Part shown: positions 1-9,466 of the stretch, piece by piece | Layout of the letters: the number at the start of each line of letters is the position of its first letter | How positions within the stretch are numbered: the first letter of the stretch is position 1 | Assembly: GCA_945869195.1 (NCBI GenBank) | Contig: CAMBNV010000003.1 | Coordinates: forward strand, 124,001 to 188,000 | Length of the DNA: 64,000 nt | Direction: 5' to 3' | DNA from: Gemmatimonas phototrophica | GTDB lineage: Bacteria > Gemmatimonadota > Gemmatimonadetes > Gemmatimonadales > Gemmatimonadaceae | Program-made: the position numbers and the translations under genes | Notes under the pieces: model-generated | What the model was told of the DNA's origin: nothing | What the model saw: only the letters and a program-made list of their open reading frames with translations | Databases searched by the model: none

Positions 1-2
1 TC

Positions 3-1988
3 GCCGACGCGTTGGCGAAGTCCCTCGAGAAACTGCCAGCCGATCGCTTTGAGAGTGCGAAGGCGTTTGCCGAGGCGTTAGGGAATCCGTTGTACCGCAG
101 CGGGGCGGTGCAGGCCTCAGCGATGCACATCGGTGGTGGTGGCGGGAGAGTCAACATCCTTGGCCTCATCTCCTCCGCGCTCGCGGCGGTGCTGCTGGGC
201 ACCACCCTCTGGGGCTGGCTGAAGCCAGCCGCGGTACCAGTCGTCAGCCGCAATAGCATCAACCTGTGGCAGAACCAGCAGATCCCGGTTGATCGCGTCG
301 CACGCGGACTGGCGATCTCGCCGGACGGCGGGACGGTGGTCTTCATGGATGGCGATGGAACTGGTGCACAGCTGTACGTCAAGGAGCGCGACCGGCTCGA
401 GGTCGCCGCGCTGGCTGGCACCGCCGGCGTGATTGGCGCTCCCACCTTCTCGCCAGACGGCGCATGGATCGCATTCGTCACGCGTGACGGCAAGGTGCAG
501 AAAGTGCCCCGACTCGGCGGCTCGGCGATCGCCATCGCCGACTCCGCCGCTACCGGCTTTTCTGCCCTCGCATGGCTAGAGGACGGCACGATTCTGTTTG
601 AGGATGTGCATGCTGACGTCAAGGCCGTGGGGCAGGATGGTGGCATCGCGCGCCATGTGTTGACCAATACGCCGGGCGATTCTGCAAGTCGGAACACGCG
701 GTCTCTGGCGAGCGTGCAGGGCGCGAAGGCGGCGCTCGTCGTGGCGTGCGTTCCCGGTTGCGCCACCTCGGAGCTTCGTGTCCTTGACCTCCGGTCGGAT
801 CAACCCAAGGTCACGGTGCTGACCACACAAGCCCTGAACGCATGGTCGCTGCCGGGTGGGATCGTCGCGTTTGTGCGGCAAGACGGTGGCGTCTTCGCGG
901 CACCCTTCGATATCAAGACGCTCACGTTCACGCAGCCTCCGACGCCGATGATGAGCGGGGTGCGGACCGGTCTCAGCGCGGCGGATATGGTGGTGTCGGC
1001 CAATGGCACCGCCATCTACGTCTCCGGCACCAGCAGCGGGTCCGGCCTAATGGTGGAACCGGTCTGGGTGACGCGGGCGGGGGCGGTGACGCCGATGGAT
1101 TTGGCGTGGACGATGAACATCTCGCAAAGCCTGAATGGAAACCCGATGGCCCTCTCGCCTGACGGACAGCGCCTCGCCCTGACCGTCGCCCGGACAAACT
1201 CGGGCGAGAATGACATCTGGATCAAGCAACTCGACCGCACGTCAGGCACGCTCACCAAGCTCACGTTCGAGGGGAATAACATCAACCCGGTCTGGACACC
1301 GAATGGACAGCGGGTGCTATACGCCGGTGGAGGGCTCCCCCTCCCCCTCCGCAGCCGGCGAGCCGATGGGACCGGTGCCGTGGACACGCTGTTCATGAGC
1401 CAGCGTGGTGTTTATTCAGTGGTGCTGACACCAGACAGCAACACGTTCCTCCTGCGCCTTACTACCGCTCCTACCGCGGACATTGGCCTATGGCACCGCG
1501 GCGATACCGCGACCGTCCCATTGGTTGCGTCACCGGTTTTTGGCGAGAACTCGCCCGCGCTTTCCCCCGATGGGCGGTGGTTGGCGTATACCTCGAACGA
1601 ATCAGGGCGTAACGAGGTGTACGTACGCCCCTACCCCAACGTGGACGCTGGTCGGTGGCAAGTCTCTCAGGCCGGCGGCAGCTCACCCCACTGGTCACAT
1701 ACTGGCCGAGAACTGTTCTACGAGAATGGGGCGAAGGCGCTCGTGGCCGTGGCCGTGGTGCCGGGGGTGACATTCACCTTGGGTGCCCAAGTCACGCTGT
1801 TCACGACGAGCGGGTTTGCTGGCGCTCCACCAAACTTTCTCTATTACGATGTCGCACCGGGTGACCAACGGTTTGTGCTCTTCCGGACGGCGACCGAGAA
1901 CGGCGACGTCAAAGTGGACCCCCTCGTGCAGGTGGTGAACTGGGGGGTGGAGGTGCGCGCCAAGCTCAAGGGGAAAAGGCCGCAGTAG
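3..1988 (+). CDS. C-terminal part of a serine/threonine protein kinase with PD40/TolB-like beta-propeller repeats (5' truncated by window)
   Basis: Frame is open to the window edge; N-terminal 'ALAKSLEKLPADRFESAKAFAEAL' is typical of the end of a kinase domain, followed by a TM segment and repeated 'SPDG..' propeller motifs. Confidence 0.8.
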   Translation, partial: ADALAKSLEKLPADRFESAKAFAEALGNPLYRSGAVQASAMHIGGGGGRVNILGLISSALAAVLLGTTLWGWLKPAAVPVVSRNSINLWQNQQIPVDRVARGLAISPDGGTVVFMDGDGTGAQLYVKERDRLEVAALAGTAGVIGAPTFSPDGAWIAFVTRDGKVQKVPRLGGSAIAIADSAATGFSALAWLEDGTILFEDVHADVKAVGQDGGIARHVLTNTPGDSASRNTRSLASVQGAKAALVVACVPGCATSELRVLDLRSDQPKVTVLTTQALNAWSLPGGIVAFVRQDGGVFAAPFDIKTLTFTQPPTPMMSGVRTGLSAADMVVSANGTAIYVSGTSSGSGLMVEPVWVTRAGAVTPMDLAWTMNISQSLNGNPMALSPDGQRLALTVARTNSGENDIWIKQLDRTSGTLTKLTFEGNNINPVWTPNGQRVLYAGGGLPLPLRSRRADGTGAVDTLFMSQRGVYSVVLTPDSNTFLLRLTTAPTADIGLWHRGDTATVPLVASPVFGENSPALSPDGRWLAYTSNESGRNEVYVRPYPNVDAGRWQVSQAGGSSPHWSHTGRELFYENGAKALVAVAVVPGVTFTLGAQVTLFTTSGFAGAPPNFLYYDVAPGDQRFVLFRTATENGDVKVDPLVQVVNWGVEVRAKLKGKRPQ

Positions 1989-2528
1989 GCACGAGGTCGC
2001 TGGTGCCCTCGGCCCACGGCTCGCCCGGTCAGCGATCATGCCGTACACTTGACGGACCCCAGTCGAATTTCCTATCCACAGCACGAGACAAAGATGACCG
2101 CTGTGAACATTTCAGAAGACGCCGCCATTCGCACCATCTACAGACATGGCGCCAATGGGCGCGGATGGCACGAATGGCGTGCCTGTCGACTCCGCAGATT
2201 CGGCTGCTCGAAATCGGCACCGATTGTTTCCAGTGGGTGAGGCGCCGCTGCTCTTCGATGGCCCAGGCGTGTCTCGATGGACCGAGCCGTAGTCTTGGCA
2301 CGATGACGCCGCGTTGGCGCCCACCGTTGGGATAGTTGCAACCGATGACCGCGCCGATGCTGGGCCGCTACCTCCGGACTAAGGACTGCGGCGATTGCTT
2401 CCTTCGGTCGCTGGCCGCATCCTTAAGAATCCAGCGGCGGGCGCGTTCTTCGAGGCGATGTAGATCGAGGGCGCTTTCGCGGCATTCGCCAAGGGAAACC
2501 TGCGTTGACAATCTCCGGAGAACACCAA

Positions 2529-2972
2529 ATGACCACCGCCCCGCACGACACCCGGTTACCGGCATGGCTGCCCGGCGCCACGCACGCCTTGCTGCGCGTG
2601 ATGACGGGTCTGCTGTTCATGCAGCACGGACTGCAGAAGCTGTTCGGGCTCCTCGTCGACCCGTCTCGGCCGTGGAACGGGGCGCCGCCGATGTTCTCGC
2701 AATTCTGGTTCGCCGGCGTACTGGAGGTTTTTGGCGGCGCGCTGATCGTGCTCGGATTGCTGACCCGCCCCGTGGCCTTCCTCCTCGCCGGCGAGATGGC
2801 CGTCGCGTATTTCCAGGCGCACTTCCCCCGCAACTTTTGGCCGGTGCTCAACGGGGGCGAAGGCTCAGTCTTATTCTGTTTCATATTCCTGCACCTGTTC
2901 GCCGTAGGTGCGGGGCCGTGGAGCGTGGATGACGCGCTGCGTCGCCGCACTCGGGCCAGACTCGAGCCGTAG
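2529..2972 (+). CDS. DoxX family membrane protein
   Basis: Translation MTTAPHDTRLPAWLPGATHALLRVMTGLLFMQHGLQKLFG... with DoxX-like TM pattern; ATG at 2529 chosen inside ORF 2505..2972. Confidence 0.8.
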   Translation: MTTAPHDTRLPAWLPGATHALLRVMTGLLFMQHGLQKLFGLLVDPSRPWNGAPPMFSQFWFAGVLEVFGGALIVLGLLTRPVAFLLAGEMAVAYFQAHFPRNFWPVLNGGEGSVLFCFIFLHLFAVGAGPWSVDDALRRRTRARLEP

Positions 2973-3043
2973 AATCGCCCCGCGACGGTTTTCAGCGGAA
3001 CGACCTTGAGTTCGTAGCGAAGTCCAACGCCACGGAGGGCTCG

Positions 3044-3214
3044 ATGCAGTGGAGCTCCAGCAATCCCTGTCCGTCCTGCGGCAAAGCGGGCCACACCGCC
3101 ATCAAGTGCACGCAGTGCAACACCGTCGGCTGTGATGACGGCAACTGCCAGCATGGCGGCGGCAGAACCATATGCGCGGTGTGTTACGGGCAGCGGACCA
3201 AGGTGAAGTGGTAA
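3044..3214 (+). CDS. Small Cys-rich, putative zinc-ribbon protein (56 aa)
   Basis: Hand translation: MQWSSSNPCPSCGKAGHTAIKCTQCNTVGCDDGNCQHGGGRTICAVCYGQRTKVKW*. Multiple CxxC pairs; below the ORF-track length cut-off. Confidence 0.6.
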   Translation: MQWSSSNPCPSCGKAGHTAIKCTQCNTVGCDDGNCQHGGGRTICAVCYGQRTKVKW

Positions 3215-3478
3215 GCATGCCCGTCAACCGCTGTACGGCGCAGTGGGATCATCTATGCCTCGCCGACGTGGCGCCAGTCGCTCCGTAACCATCAAGCCGA
3301 GGAAGCGCCAAGGTGAGCTACAAGCTTGTGCGGGCGTTTGAAACCGGCAACTGGGATGACGTCATGGGGCCCACGGACCGATGAGACGCACTGTAATACC
3401 TCCGTCACGAGGTGGCTTTTGGGGATCGTGGGAGCATCCGGCTTTTAAGGTTCTGCGGTAAGTGATTGAGAGGAGAGA

Positions 3479-3727
3479 ATGGGAGCGGTAGATCATTTGA
3501 GAAGCAATGTTCCGGCGCGCGTATTGTCATGGAGTGCCGTATCAAAGACATTCTCTAGGATATTCGATGGCCTGCGCTTACTGGGGGAATCTCGAGCAAT
3601 GACGATGGATGACGCGGCTCAAGTTGTGACGGAGCAGACTGGGAAGATGGTCATCAATCCCCAGTTCGATGAAGCGGAGCAGTTTGCGGACGGGTTGGCC
3701 AGAAGGGTCCGAATCGCGGAGCGGTAG
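3479..3727 (+). CDS. Hypothetical protein (82 aa)
   Basis: ORF with ATG preceded by purine-rich 'gagaggagaga'; no recognised family. Confidence 0.45.
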   Translation: MGAVDHLRSNVPARVLSWSAVSKTFSRIFDGLRLLGESRAMTMDDAAQVVTEQTGKMVINPQFDEAEQFADGLARRVRIAER

Positions 3728-3778
3728 ATACCCCAAGGATACTAGAGGCTCCACGAGCTGCCGTCACCGAGGGGAAAC

Positions 3779-3819
3779 ACAAAGCCCCGCCACGTCCCAA
3801 GACGTTGCAGGGCTTTGTC
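3779..3819 (-). terminator. Putative rho-independent terminator downstream of tRNA-Pro
   Basis: Inverted repeat aaagcccc...gacgttgcagggcttt between the tRNA 3' end and the 82-aa ORF. Confidence 0.6.
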
Positions 3820-3830
3820 TTATCTGGTAG

Positions 3831-3904
<74 letters not shown>

Positions 3905-3932
3905 ATCCTAACATCTCCCATCTGTACTTCAG

Positions 3933-4006
3933 TGCGCCCGAAGGGACTCGAACCCCTAACCTTCTGATCCGTAGTCAGATGCTCTATCCAATTGAGCTAC
4001 GAGCGC
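3933..4006 (-). tRNA. tRNA-Arg(ACG)
   Basis: Reverse complement GCGCTCGTAGCTCAATTGGATAGAGCATCTGACTACGGATCAGA...GGTTCGAGTCCCTTCGGGCGCA; anticodon loop CTACGGA. Confidence 0.93.
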
Positions 4007-4142
4007 TCGGCCCAGGAACTCCGCCGCACGGGACACGGCTCCAAGGGAACCCAGAATATAGGCCGGTACCGAGAGAGAGTCAACGAGCACCGAGCGACGG
4101 TCACCCGTAGTCGCTCGGTCTCGCTCGGCGTGGCGGTAGACG

Positions 4143-5633
4143 CTACTTCAGCGCCTCGTACCGGTAGGCGACGATCCCAGCCTTGGTCGGGGCGAACGCG
4201 AACTTGCCGCGCTCCCCTGTCTTCACGGCGGCAACCTCCTGCGTGGCCGTCTCCAGCACATTCCCGTCCATGCCAAGGAACTCCATTTTGAGCGAGAACG
4301 TGCGGACGGTCTTCGCAAAGTTCTCGATCGTACCCTCGAGCACCGCGCCATCGGTACGACGCTCGAAGCGCGTGATCACGAGTCGCTGCTGCGCTGAGAG
4401 CGTGGTTTCCCGGCCTTGGAACTGATCCTGCAGCTTCTGAAGCTCGGCCTTTTTCTTGACGTCACGCTCGGCCCCGGCCATCAGGCTATACGCGTAGGCG
4501 CGCATGAGATAATTGTCACCGTTCGACGGATCAATCGCCATCAGCTTGTCCGTGAGCGGGAGCATCTTGTCGGGCTGCTTCGCCTCGTAGTACAGGTAGG
4601 CGAGGAAATAGTTCGCGTCGCGGATATTCGGATTCTTTGCGAGCGCGCCGACGAACAACGTGATCGCGTCGGGGCTGCGGGAGAACGAGCGCGCCACATC
4701 GGCCGCAAGAATAAGCGTGAGGTCGGAGTAGGCCGTTGGGTTGGCGACGAGCGGGGCGAGCAACGTACGGGCCGCCGAGCTGTCCTGGTCCAGCGAGACG
4801 ATCTCCGAGGCCGCCGAGAAGGCGTAGGCGCCCTCGTTCGTGCCCGGCGATTGCGCCAGTAGCATCGTGAAGAGCGCGATCGCCTCGGCGTTCAACGCGG
4901 CCTTCTGGGCAGCGCCGCCCTCTTTGGCGTAGCTCTGCGCGGTCTGCGCGAGTTGGAACTGCATCTGGGACTGTGTCTCGGCGATCGACGTGTCCTTCGC
5001 CGCCTCGGCGATGGCGAGGCGCAGGTGGGCGAGCATCGTGGGGACGTCGCCGCGTTTGTTCGCGATCTGGGCGAACATGTTGTGCACGAACGGCGACGTC
5101 GGGTTCAACTGCGCCGATTCCTTTGCGTAAAACTCGGCCGAGTCGACCGCGTCGGCGCCGAGGAATGTGTAGGCCGTGTTGATGCGCTCGGTCCATGGCT
5201 TCGCGCCGCGCCAGGGCGCGGTCTCCGCTGTGCACGACGGCGCGAGTGCCTCGACCGCACGCAGGAGCGAATCCGTCGCATTGAGCAGGTTGACCTTATC
5301 GGTCTTCACCCCCTTAATGCCGAGCAGCTCATTTGTGATCGTCGCACCGATCCCGGGCTGATGCATCCAGAGGACGTAGATCTGCGCCTTTAGGAAACCG
5401 GTGCCGACCGGGTTCCCGGCGACTTTTTTCTCGTCGAGGAGAAACTTCATCCCCTCGCGCAGGGCCTTCGGCGCGTCGGGTGAACCCTCCATCTGTGAAA
5501 TGCGGGCAATCATCAGGCCGGCCTGTCCAAGGACGAGCGGCTGGGTGACGTTGACCGGGCACTCCTGTTGCGACAGGACCGGCGTTGCCACGAGGAGGGC
5601 AGAGAGGGCCGGAAGGACTCGAAGGAATCGCAT
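4143..5633 (-). CDS. Secreted TPR-repeat protein, hypothetical
   Basis: Signal peptide MRFLRVLPALSALLVATPVLSQQ at the ATG at 5633; helical repeats (ANYFLAYLYYEAKQPDKMLPLTDKLMAIDPSNGDNYLMRAYAY). Confidence 0.75.
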   Translation of the reverse strand: MRFLRVLPALSALLVATPVLSQQECPVNVTQPLVLGQAGLMIARISQMEGSPDAPKALREGMKFLLDEKKVAGNPVGTGFLKAQIYVLWMHQPGIGATITNELLGIKGVKTDKVNLLNATDSLLRAVEALAPSCTAETAPWRGAKPWTERINTAYTFLGADAVDSAEFYAKESAQLNPTSPFVHNMFAQIANKRGDVPTMLAHLRLAIAEAAKDTSIAETQSQMQFQLAQTAQSYAKEGGAAQKAALNAEAIALFTMLLAQSPGTNEGAYAFSAASEIVSLDQDSSAARTLLAPLVANPTAYSDLTLILAADVARSFSRSPDAITLFVGALAKNPNIRDANYFLAYLYYEAKQPDKMLPLTDKLMAIDPSNGDNYLMRAYAYSLMAGAERDVKKKAELQKLQDQFQGRETTLSAQQRLVITRFERRTDGAVLEGTIENFAKTVRTFSLKMEFLGMDGNVLETATQEVAAVKTGERGKFAFAPTKAGIVAYRYEALK

Positions 5634-5692
5634 CGCTTGCGGGGCTGAGGGAGACGCCGTGGGGCGTTGGCGCCCTACCGGCGGAAAGACAG

Positions 5693-5724
5693 ATCGCCTC
5701 ACGAGAATAACCCCGTGAGGCGAT
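5693..5724 (-). terminator. Putative terminator downstream of tRNA-Val
   Basis: Inverted repeat cgcctcacg...cgtgaggcg (9-bp arms) next to the tRNA 3' end. Confidence 0.5.
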
Positions 5725-5797
5725 GGGCGGTACAAGGCTCGAACTTGTGACCTCCACGATGTCAACGTGGCGCTCTAACCAACTGAGCTAACCGCCC
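5724..5797 (-). tRNA. tRNA-Val(GAC)
   Basis: Reverse complement GGGCGGTTAGCTCAGTTGGTTAGAGCGCCACGTTGACATCGTGG...AAGTTCGAGCCTTGTACCGCCCA; loop TTGACAT. Confidence 0.93.
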
Positions 5798-5875
5798 GAT
5801 ACTACCCGAGTGCCTCACATGAACGTTCCGGACGCCTCGAGCGTTGACCTTCCGCCGCCAACACGCCGGCGACAG

Positions 5876-5948
5876 AGCGGGAAACGGGACTCGAACCCGC
5901 GACCCCAACCTTGGCAAGGTTGTGCTCTACCAACTGAGCTATTCCCGC
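5876..5948 (-). tRNA. tRNA-Gly(GCC)
   Basis: Reverse complement GCGGGAATAGCTCAGTTGGTAGAGCACAACCTTGCCAAGGTTG...GGTTCGAGTCCCGTTTCCCGCT; loop TTGCCAA. Confidence 0.93.
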
Positions 5949-6025
5949 AAGACAGAACCGAGACCGACCTCGCCCGGATCATCGAACATCCACACCGTGC
6001 CGCTGTCGGTCCGACGGCCCAGCAG

Positions 6026-6098
<73 letters not shown>

Positions 6099-6264
6099 GA
6101 GCGCGGCGGTTGAGCGCCGCGACAGGAACCAAAGAAGGTATCCGAGGATAAGTCTCCGGTCAAGCGGAACAACTGGCATTTTGCGTGTTTCGGTTTATCT
6201 TAGGACTCGTTCCAACACTCCAGAAAGCTCTCCGGATCACTCATGCGATCCAGGAACCATAGCA

Positions 6265-7155
6265 ATGGCTACCGAAGTCAAAAAGCGTAAGCGACGCACC
6301 GCCCCCGCCGGCATCGCCCCGAGCGAGCCTGAGCGCGACATCCTCGACCAGTACCTCTACGAGGTCTCGACCTACCCGCTGCTCAAGGGGACCGAAGAGA
6401 TTGACGTCGCGCGGAAGATTCGTGCGGGTGATCCCGACGCCCTCCAAGAACTCGTCAAGCGCAACCTGCGCTTCGTCATCTCGGTCGCCAAGAAGTACCA
6501 GAACCGAGGACTCCCCCTCATCGATCTCATCGGCGAGGGGAACGTCGGTCTCCTCACGGCGGCGCGAAAGTTCGACCCTGACCAGGGCGTGAAGTTCATC
6601 TCGTACGCGGTCTGGTGGATTCGTCAGGCGATCCTCTCGTCGCTTGCCCGTCAGGGCCGCACGGTGCGCGTTCCCCTCAATCGCACCGCCGACCTGTCGC
6701 GCATCATCAAGGCGTCGGAGATCCTGCGGCAGAAGCTGCGTCGCGAGCCGATGCCAGAGGAGCTCGCGCAGCTCACCGGTCTCTCGGTCGACGTGGTGCA
6801 ATCGCTCGCGGCGTTGAACACCGGCGACGTGCGCCTCGACGCACCGATGGACCCCGACGGCGATCGCTCGCTAATCGAGCGCTTCGTGGCCGACCAGATG
6901 CCCGACACCGAGGAGGAGGCGATGAACCGCTTTCTCAACGACGAGATTGAGCGGTCGCTCGGCACGCTGCCTCCGCGCGATGCCAAAGTGCTCCGTCTGT
7001 ATTTCGGACTCGAGGCTGGACGCGAGCATACACTCGAAGAGATTGGCACGATGCTCGGTGTCACTCGCGAACGGGTCCGACAGCTCCGCGACCGCGCCCT
7101 CAAACGGCTGCGCGAGGGCGACGTCGGTCGTGCGCTCGGCAGCTTCGCGGCATAA
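6265..7155 (+). CDS. RNA polymerase sigma-70 family factor (RpoD/SigA-like, no region 1.1)
   Basis: Regions 2-4 readable: NLRFVISVAKKYQNRGLPLIDLIGEGNVGLLTAARKFDPDQGVKFISYAVWWIRQAI... and C-terminal ...LEEIGTMLGVTRERVRQLRDRALKRLR. Confidence 0.95.
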   Translation: MATEVKKRKRRTAPAGIAPSEPERDILDQYLYEVSTYPLLKGTEEIDVARKIRAGDPDALQELVKRNLRFVISVAKKYQNRGLPLIDLIGEGNVGLLTAARKFDPDQGVKFISYAVWWIRQAILSSLARQGRTVRVPLNRTADLSRIIKASEILRQKLRREPMPEELAQLTGLSVDVVQSLAALNTGDVRLDAPMDPDGDRSLIERFVADQMPDTEEEAMNRFLNDEIERSLGTLPPRDAKVLRLYFGLEAGREHTLEEIGTMLGVTRERVRQLRDRALKRLREGDVGRALGSFAA

Positions 7156-7184
7156 GCACTTCTGTGAGAGGAATGGTGTGAGGA

Positions 7185-7211
7185 GGGCGGCCCAGGCGGG
7201 CCGCCCTTTTT
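7185..7211 (+). terminator. Rho-independent terminator after the sigma factor gene
   Basis: gggcggccc-aggc-gggccgccc followed by ttttt. Confidence 0.9.
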
Positions 7212-7314
7212 ACCTCCCAGCAGTTCGGGTGAGCAGAGATGCGGCCAGGTGGGACTGCGGCCATATTCCTCCCTACCTGCTGTCTGCCCTCTACTATCTC
7301 CCGTCTGCCGCTCG

Positions 7315-8121
7315 ATGATCCGCTTTAACAACGTCCACAAGGCGTTCGGCGAGAACGAGGTTCTCCGCGGCTTCACCCTCGATGTCAACGAGGGGGAGAC
7401 GGTGGTGATCATCGGGTTTTCCGGCACCGGCAAGTCGGTGGCGATCAAACATCTCGTGGGCCTCCTAGAACCCGATCAGGGCTCGGTGCACGTCGACGGG
7501 GTCGAAGTAGGCGCGCTGACTCGACGCGAGCTCTACGCGCTGCGGGCCAAGATAGGCTACGTCTTCCAGTTCGCGGCCCTCTTTGACTCGCTCACCATCG
7601 CCGAGAACATCGCGATGGGACTCCATAAGCAGGGGCACCTCACGGAGGAGGAGATCCCCGAGCGCGTCCGCGAGGCCCTCGCGCTCGTCGACCTCGACGA
7701 GAGTGTCGGCTCCAAACTTCCCGCCGAGCTCTCGGGGGGCATGCGGAAACGCGTCGGCATCGCCCGTGCGATTGCCCTGCGTCCCAAATACCTCCTCTAC
7801 GACGAGCCCACCACCGGCCTCGACCCCGTCACGAGCGCAATTATCGATGACCTCATGCTCCGTATGCAGCGCCAGCTGGGCGTCACCGGCATTGTGATCA
7901 CGCACGACATGCGCAGCGCGTACCGGGTCGGCACACGCATCGCGATGCTATACGAGGGGACGGTGAGACAGGTCGGCACGGTCGAGGAAATCAGGCAGTC
8001 GCACGATCCAATCGTCCGGCAGTTCATCGAAGGGCGTGCCGAGCTCGGGCCGATCGACGCACCTGAAGACACGGCGACGGTGACTCCGCCGGTCACGCGG
8101 GCCGCCGCGCCGAGCGCGTGA
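7315..8121 (+). CDS. ABC transporter ATP-binding protein, MlaF/Ttg2A-like
   Basis: Walker A GFSGTGKS, signature LSGGMRKRVGIARAIALRPKYLLYDEPTTGLDPVTS; MlaF-like N-terminus MIRFNNVHKAFGENEVLRG. Confidence 0.88.
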   Translation: MIRFNNVHKAFGENEVLRGFTLDVNEGETVVIIGFSGTGKSVAIKHLVGLLEPDQGSVHVDGVEVGALTRRELYALRAKIGYVFQFAALFDSLTIAENIAMGLHKQGHLTEEEIPERVREALALVDLDESVGSKLPAELSGGMRKRVGIARAIALRPKYLLYDEPTTGLDPVTSAIIDDLMLRMQRQLGVTGIVITHDMRSAYRVGTRIAMLYEGTVRQVGTVEEIRQSHDPIVRQFIEGRAELGPIDAPEDTATVTPPVTRAAAPSA

Positions 8122-8582
8122 CGCGTCAACCGCGCCTCCTCGAAGAGGTCTCGGCGGGGGGAATCGTCTTCCGCCGCGACGGGGAGCGCACGCTGTTCCT
8201 GCTGATCCGTGATCCCTACCGGAACTGGGGCTTTCCCAAGGGTCACATGGAAGCGGGCGAGGCCCCCGAGCAGACCGCACTGCGCGAGGTTGGCGAAGAG
8301 ACGGGACTCCAAGAGCTCGAGCTGCGTGCAACGATCGCGACGATCGAGTGGGAGTTCCGTTTTCGAGGCCGGCGCATTCACAAGACCTGCCACTTTTTTC
8401 TCATGGAGACGCGATCGCAGCGCGCGACGCCTCTCCGCGCGGAGGGGATCAGCGCCTGTCGCTGGGCCTCGTTCGAACAGGCGGAATCGCTCATCGCGTA
8501 CGAGAACGCGCGTGCCGTGCTGCGGCAGGCGCAGACCCTCCTCCGCGGCGAGATCGACCTTCCCGCCCGCGTCGCGAGCTGA
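8118..8582 (+). CDS. NUDIX hydrolase
   Basis: Nudix box GHMEAGEAPEQTALREVGEETGL; overlaps the preceding stop by 4 bp. Confidence 0.92.
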   Translation: MTRQPRLLEEVSAGGIVFRRDGERTLFLLIRDPYRNWGFPKGHMEAGEAPEQTALREVGEETGLQELELRATIATIEWEFRFRGRRIHKTCHFFLMETRSQRATPLRAEGISACRWASFEQAESLIAYENARAVLRQAQTLLRGEIDLPARVAS

Positions 8583-8585
8583 TCG

Positions 8586-9428
8586 GTGGCCGAGGCCGAG
8601 TCGGGGCAGGCGCTGGGGCAGGCGCTGGGGCAGGCGCCGGTACCGGCGATTCTCGCGTTCGGCGTGCGTGAGCGCGCGCGCGAGCTGCTCAGGCGTAGCC
8701 TCCCTCGCCGCCGTTGCGACCTCACGCTCGTGCGCAGTCAGGTCGAACTGCTCGCGGCGCTACGGCACGGCTTTACCGACGCGGTCGTGGTCGACTTTGC
8801 CCAGCCAACAGACGAACACTGGGCCGTCGCCGCGGTGGCCCGCGAGTTTCCCAGCATTCCGTTCTATGCACTCGCGCCGTGCCGACCGAACGACGCGCCC
8901 CATCTGGCGCGCGCCTGCGGCGAGTTCGAGTTTGCCGACCTTCTGGTGGAGGGCATGGAGGATGTTGTGCTCCGGGAGCTCCTGCTCCCGCTCACCTTCA
9001 CGAGCCGCTTCTCGGGTGCGCTCCGGGACGCGGACCAGGTGCTCGGCCTTGAGAGTGACCTCCAGCGCAGCGTCTGGCGACTCGTGATCGGTCATGGAGG
9101 GCGCACCGTGCTCACCGAGACGATCGCGGAGGCGGTCGGGCTGACTCGTGAACACCTGAGCCGCCGCTTTTCGGTGAATCGAGCGCCCAACCTCAAGCGG
9201 GTGATCGATCTCGCACGGATTCTGGCGGCGGCCGAACTCGCTAAAAACCCCGGGTATGACATCCCGGACATCTCCAAAGTGCTCGGATTCGCGTCGGCCT
9301 CACACCTGAGCTCGAGCAGCCAGCGGCTCGTCGGCGTGAAGTCATCGTCGCTCGCGCGGTTACGGCCCGGAGACCTCGTCGACCGGTTCGTGAAGCAGGG
9401 GCGAAGTCGATCGCGCGCGGCGACGTGA
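8586..9428 (+). CDS. Helix-turn-helix (AraC-like C-terminus) regulatory protein
   Basis: C-terminal TIAEAVGLTREHLSRRFSVNRAPNLKRVIDLARILAAAELAKNPGYDIPDISKVLGFASASHLSSSSQRLVG resembles a double HTH; N-terminus unknown. Confidence 0.65.
   Translation: MAEAESGQALGQALGQAPVPAILAFGVRERARELLRRSLPRRRCDLTLVRSQVELLAALRHGFTDAVVVDFAQPTDEHWAVAAVAREFPSIPFYALAPCRPNDAPHLARACGEFEFADLLVEGMEDVVLRELLLPLTFTSRFSGALRDADQVLGLESDLQRSVWRLVIGHGGRTVLTETIAEAVGLTREHLSRRFSVNRAPNLKRVIDLARILAAAELAKNPGYDIPDISKVLGFASASHLSSSSQRLVGVKSSSLARLRPGDLVDRFVKQGRSRSRAAT
8603..8638 (+). repeat. 12-bp tandem repeat x3 (ggggcaggcgct) in the coding 5' end
   Basis: Three consecutive copies, the last with one change; encodes GQAL-GQAL-GQAP. 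Confidence 0.95.
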
Positions 9429-9466
9429 CGATGCGCATTGCCATTAGGTGTTGCAGCCTACTGCGA

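Noticed and set aside
2336-2932. 198-aa ORF overlapping the DoxX gene in another frame
   Set aside because: Arg-rich out-of-frame translation; DoxX frame has the recognisable membrane protein.
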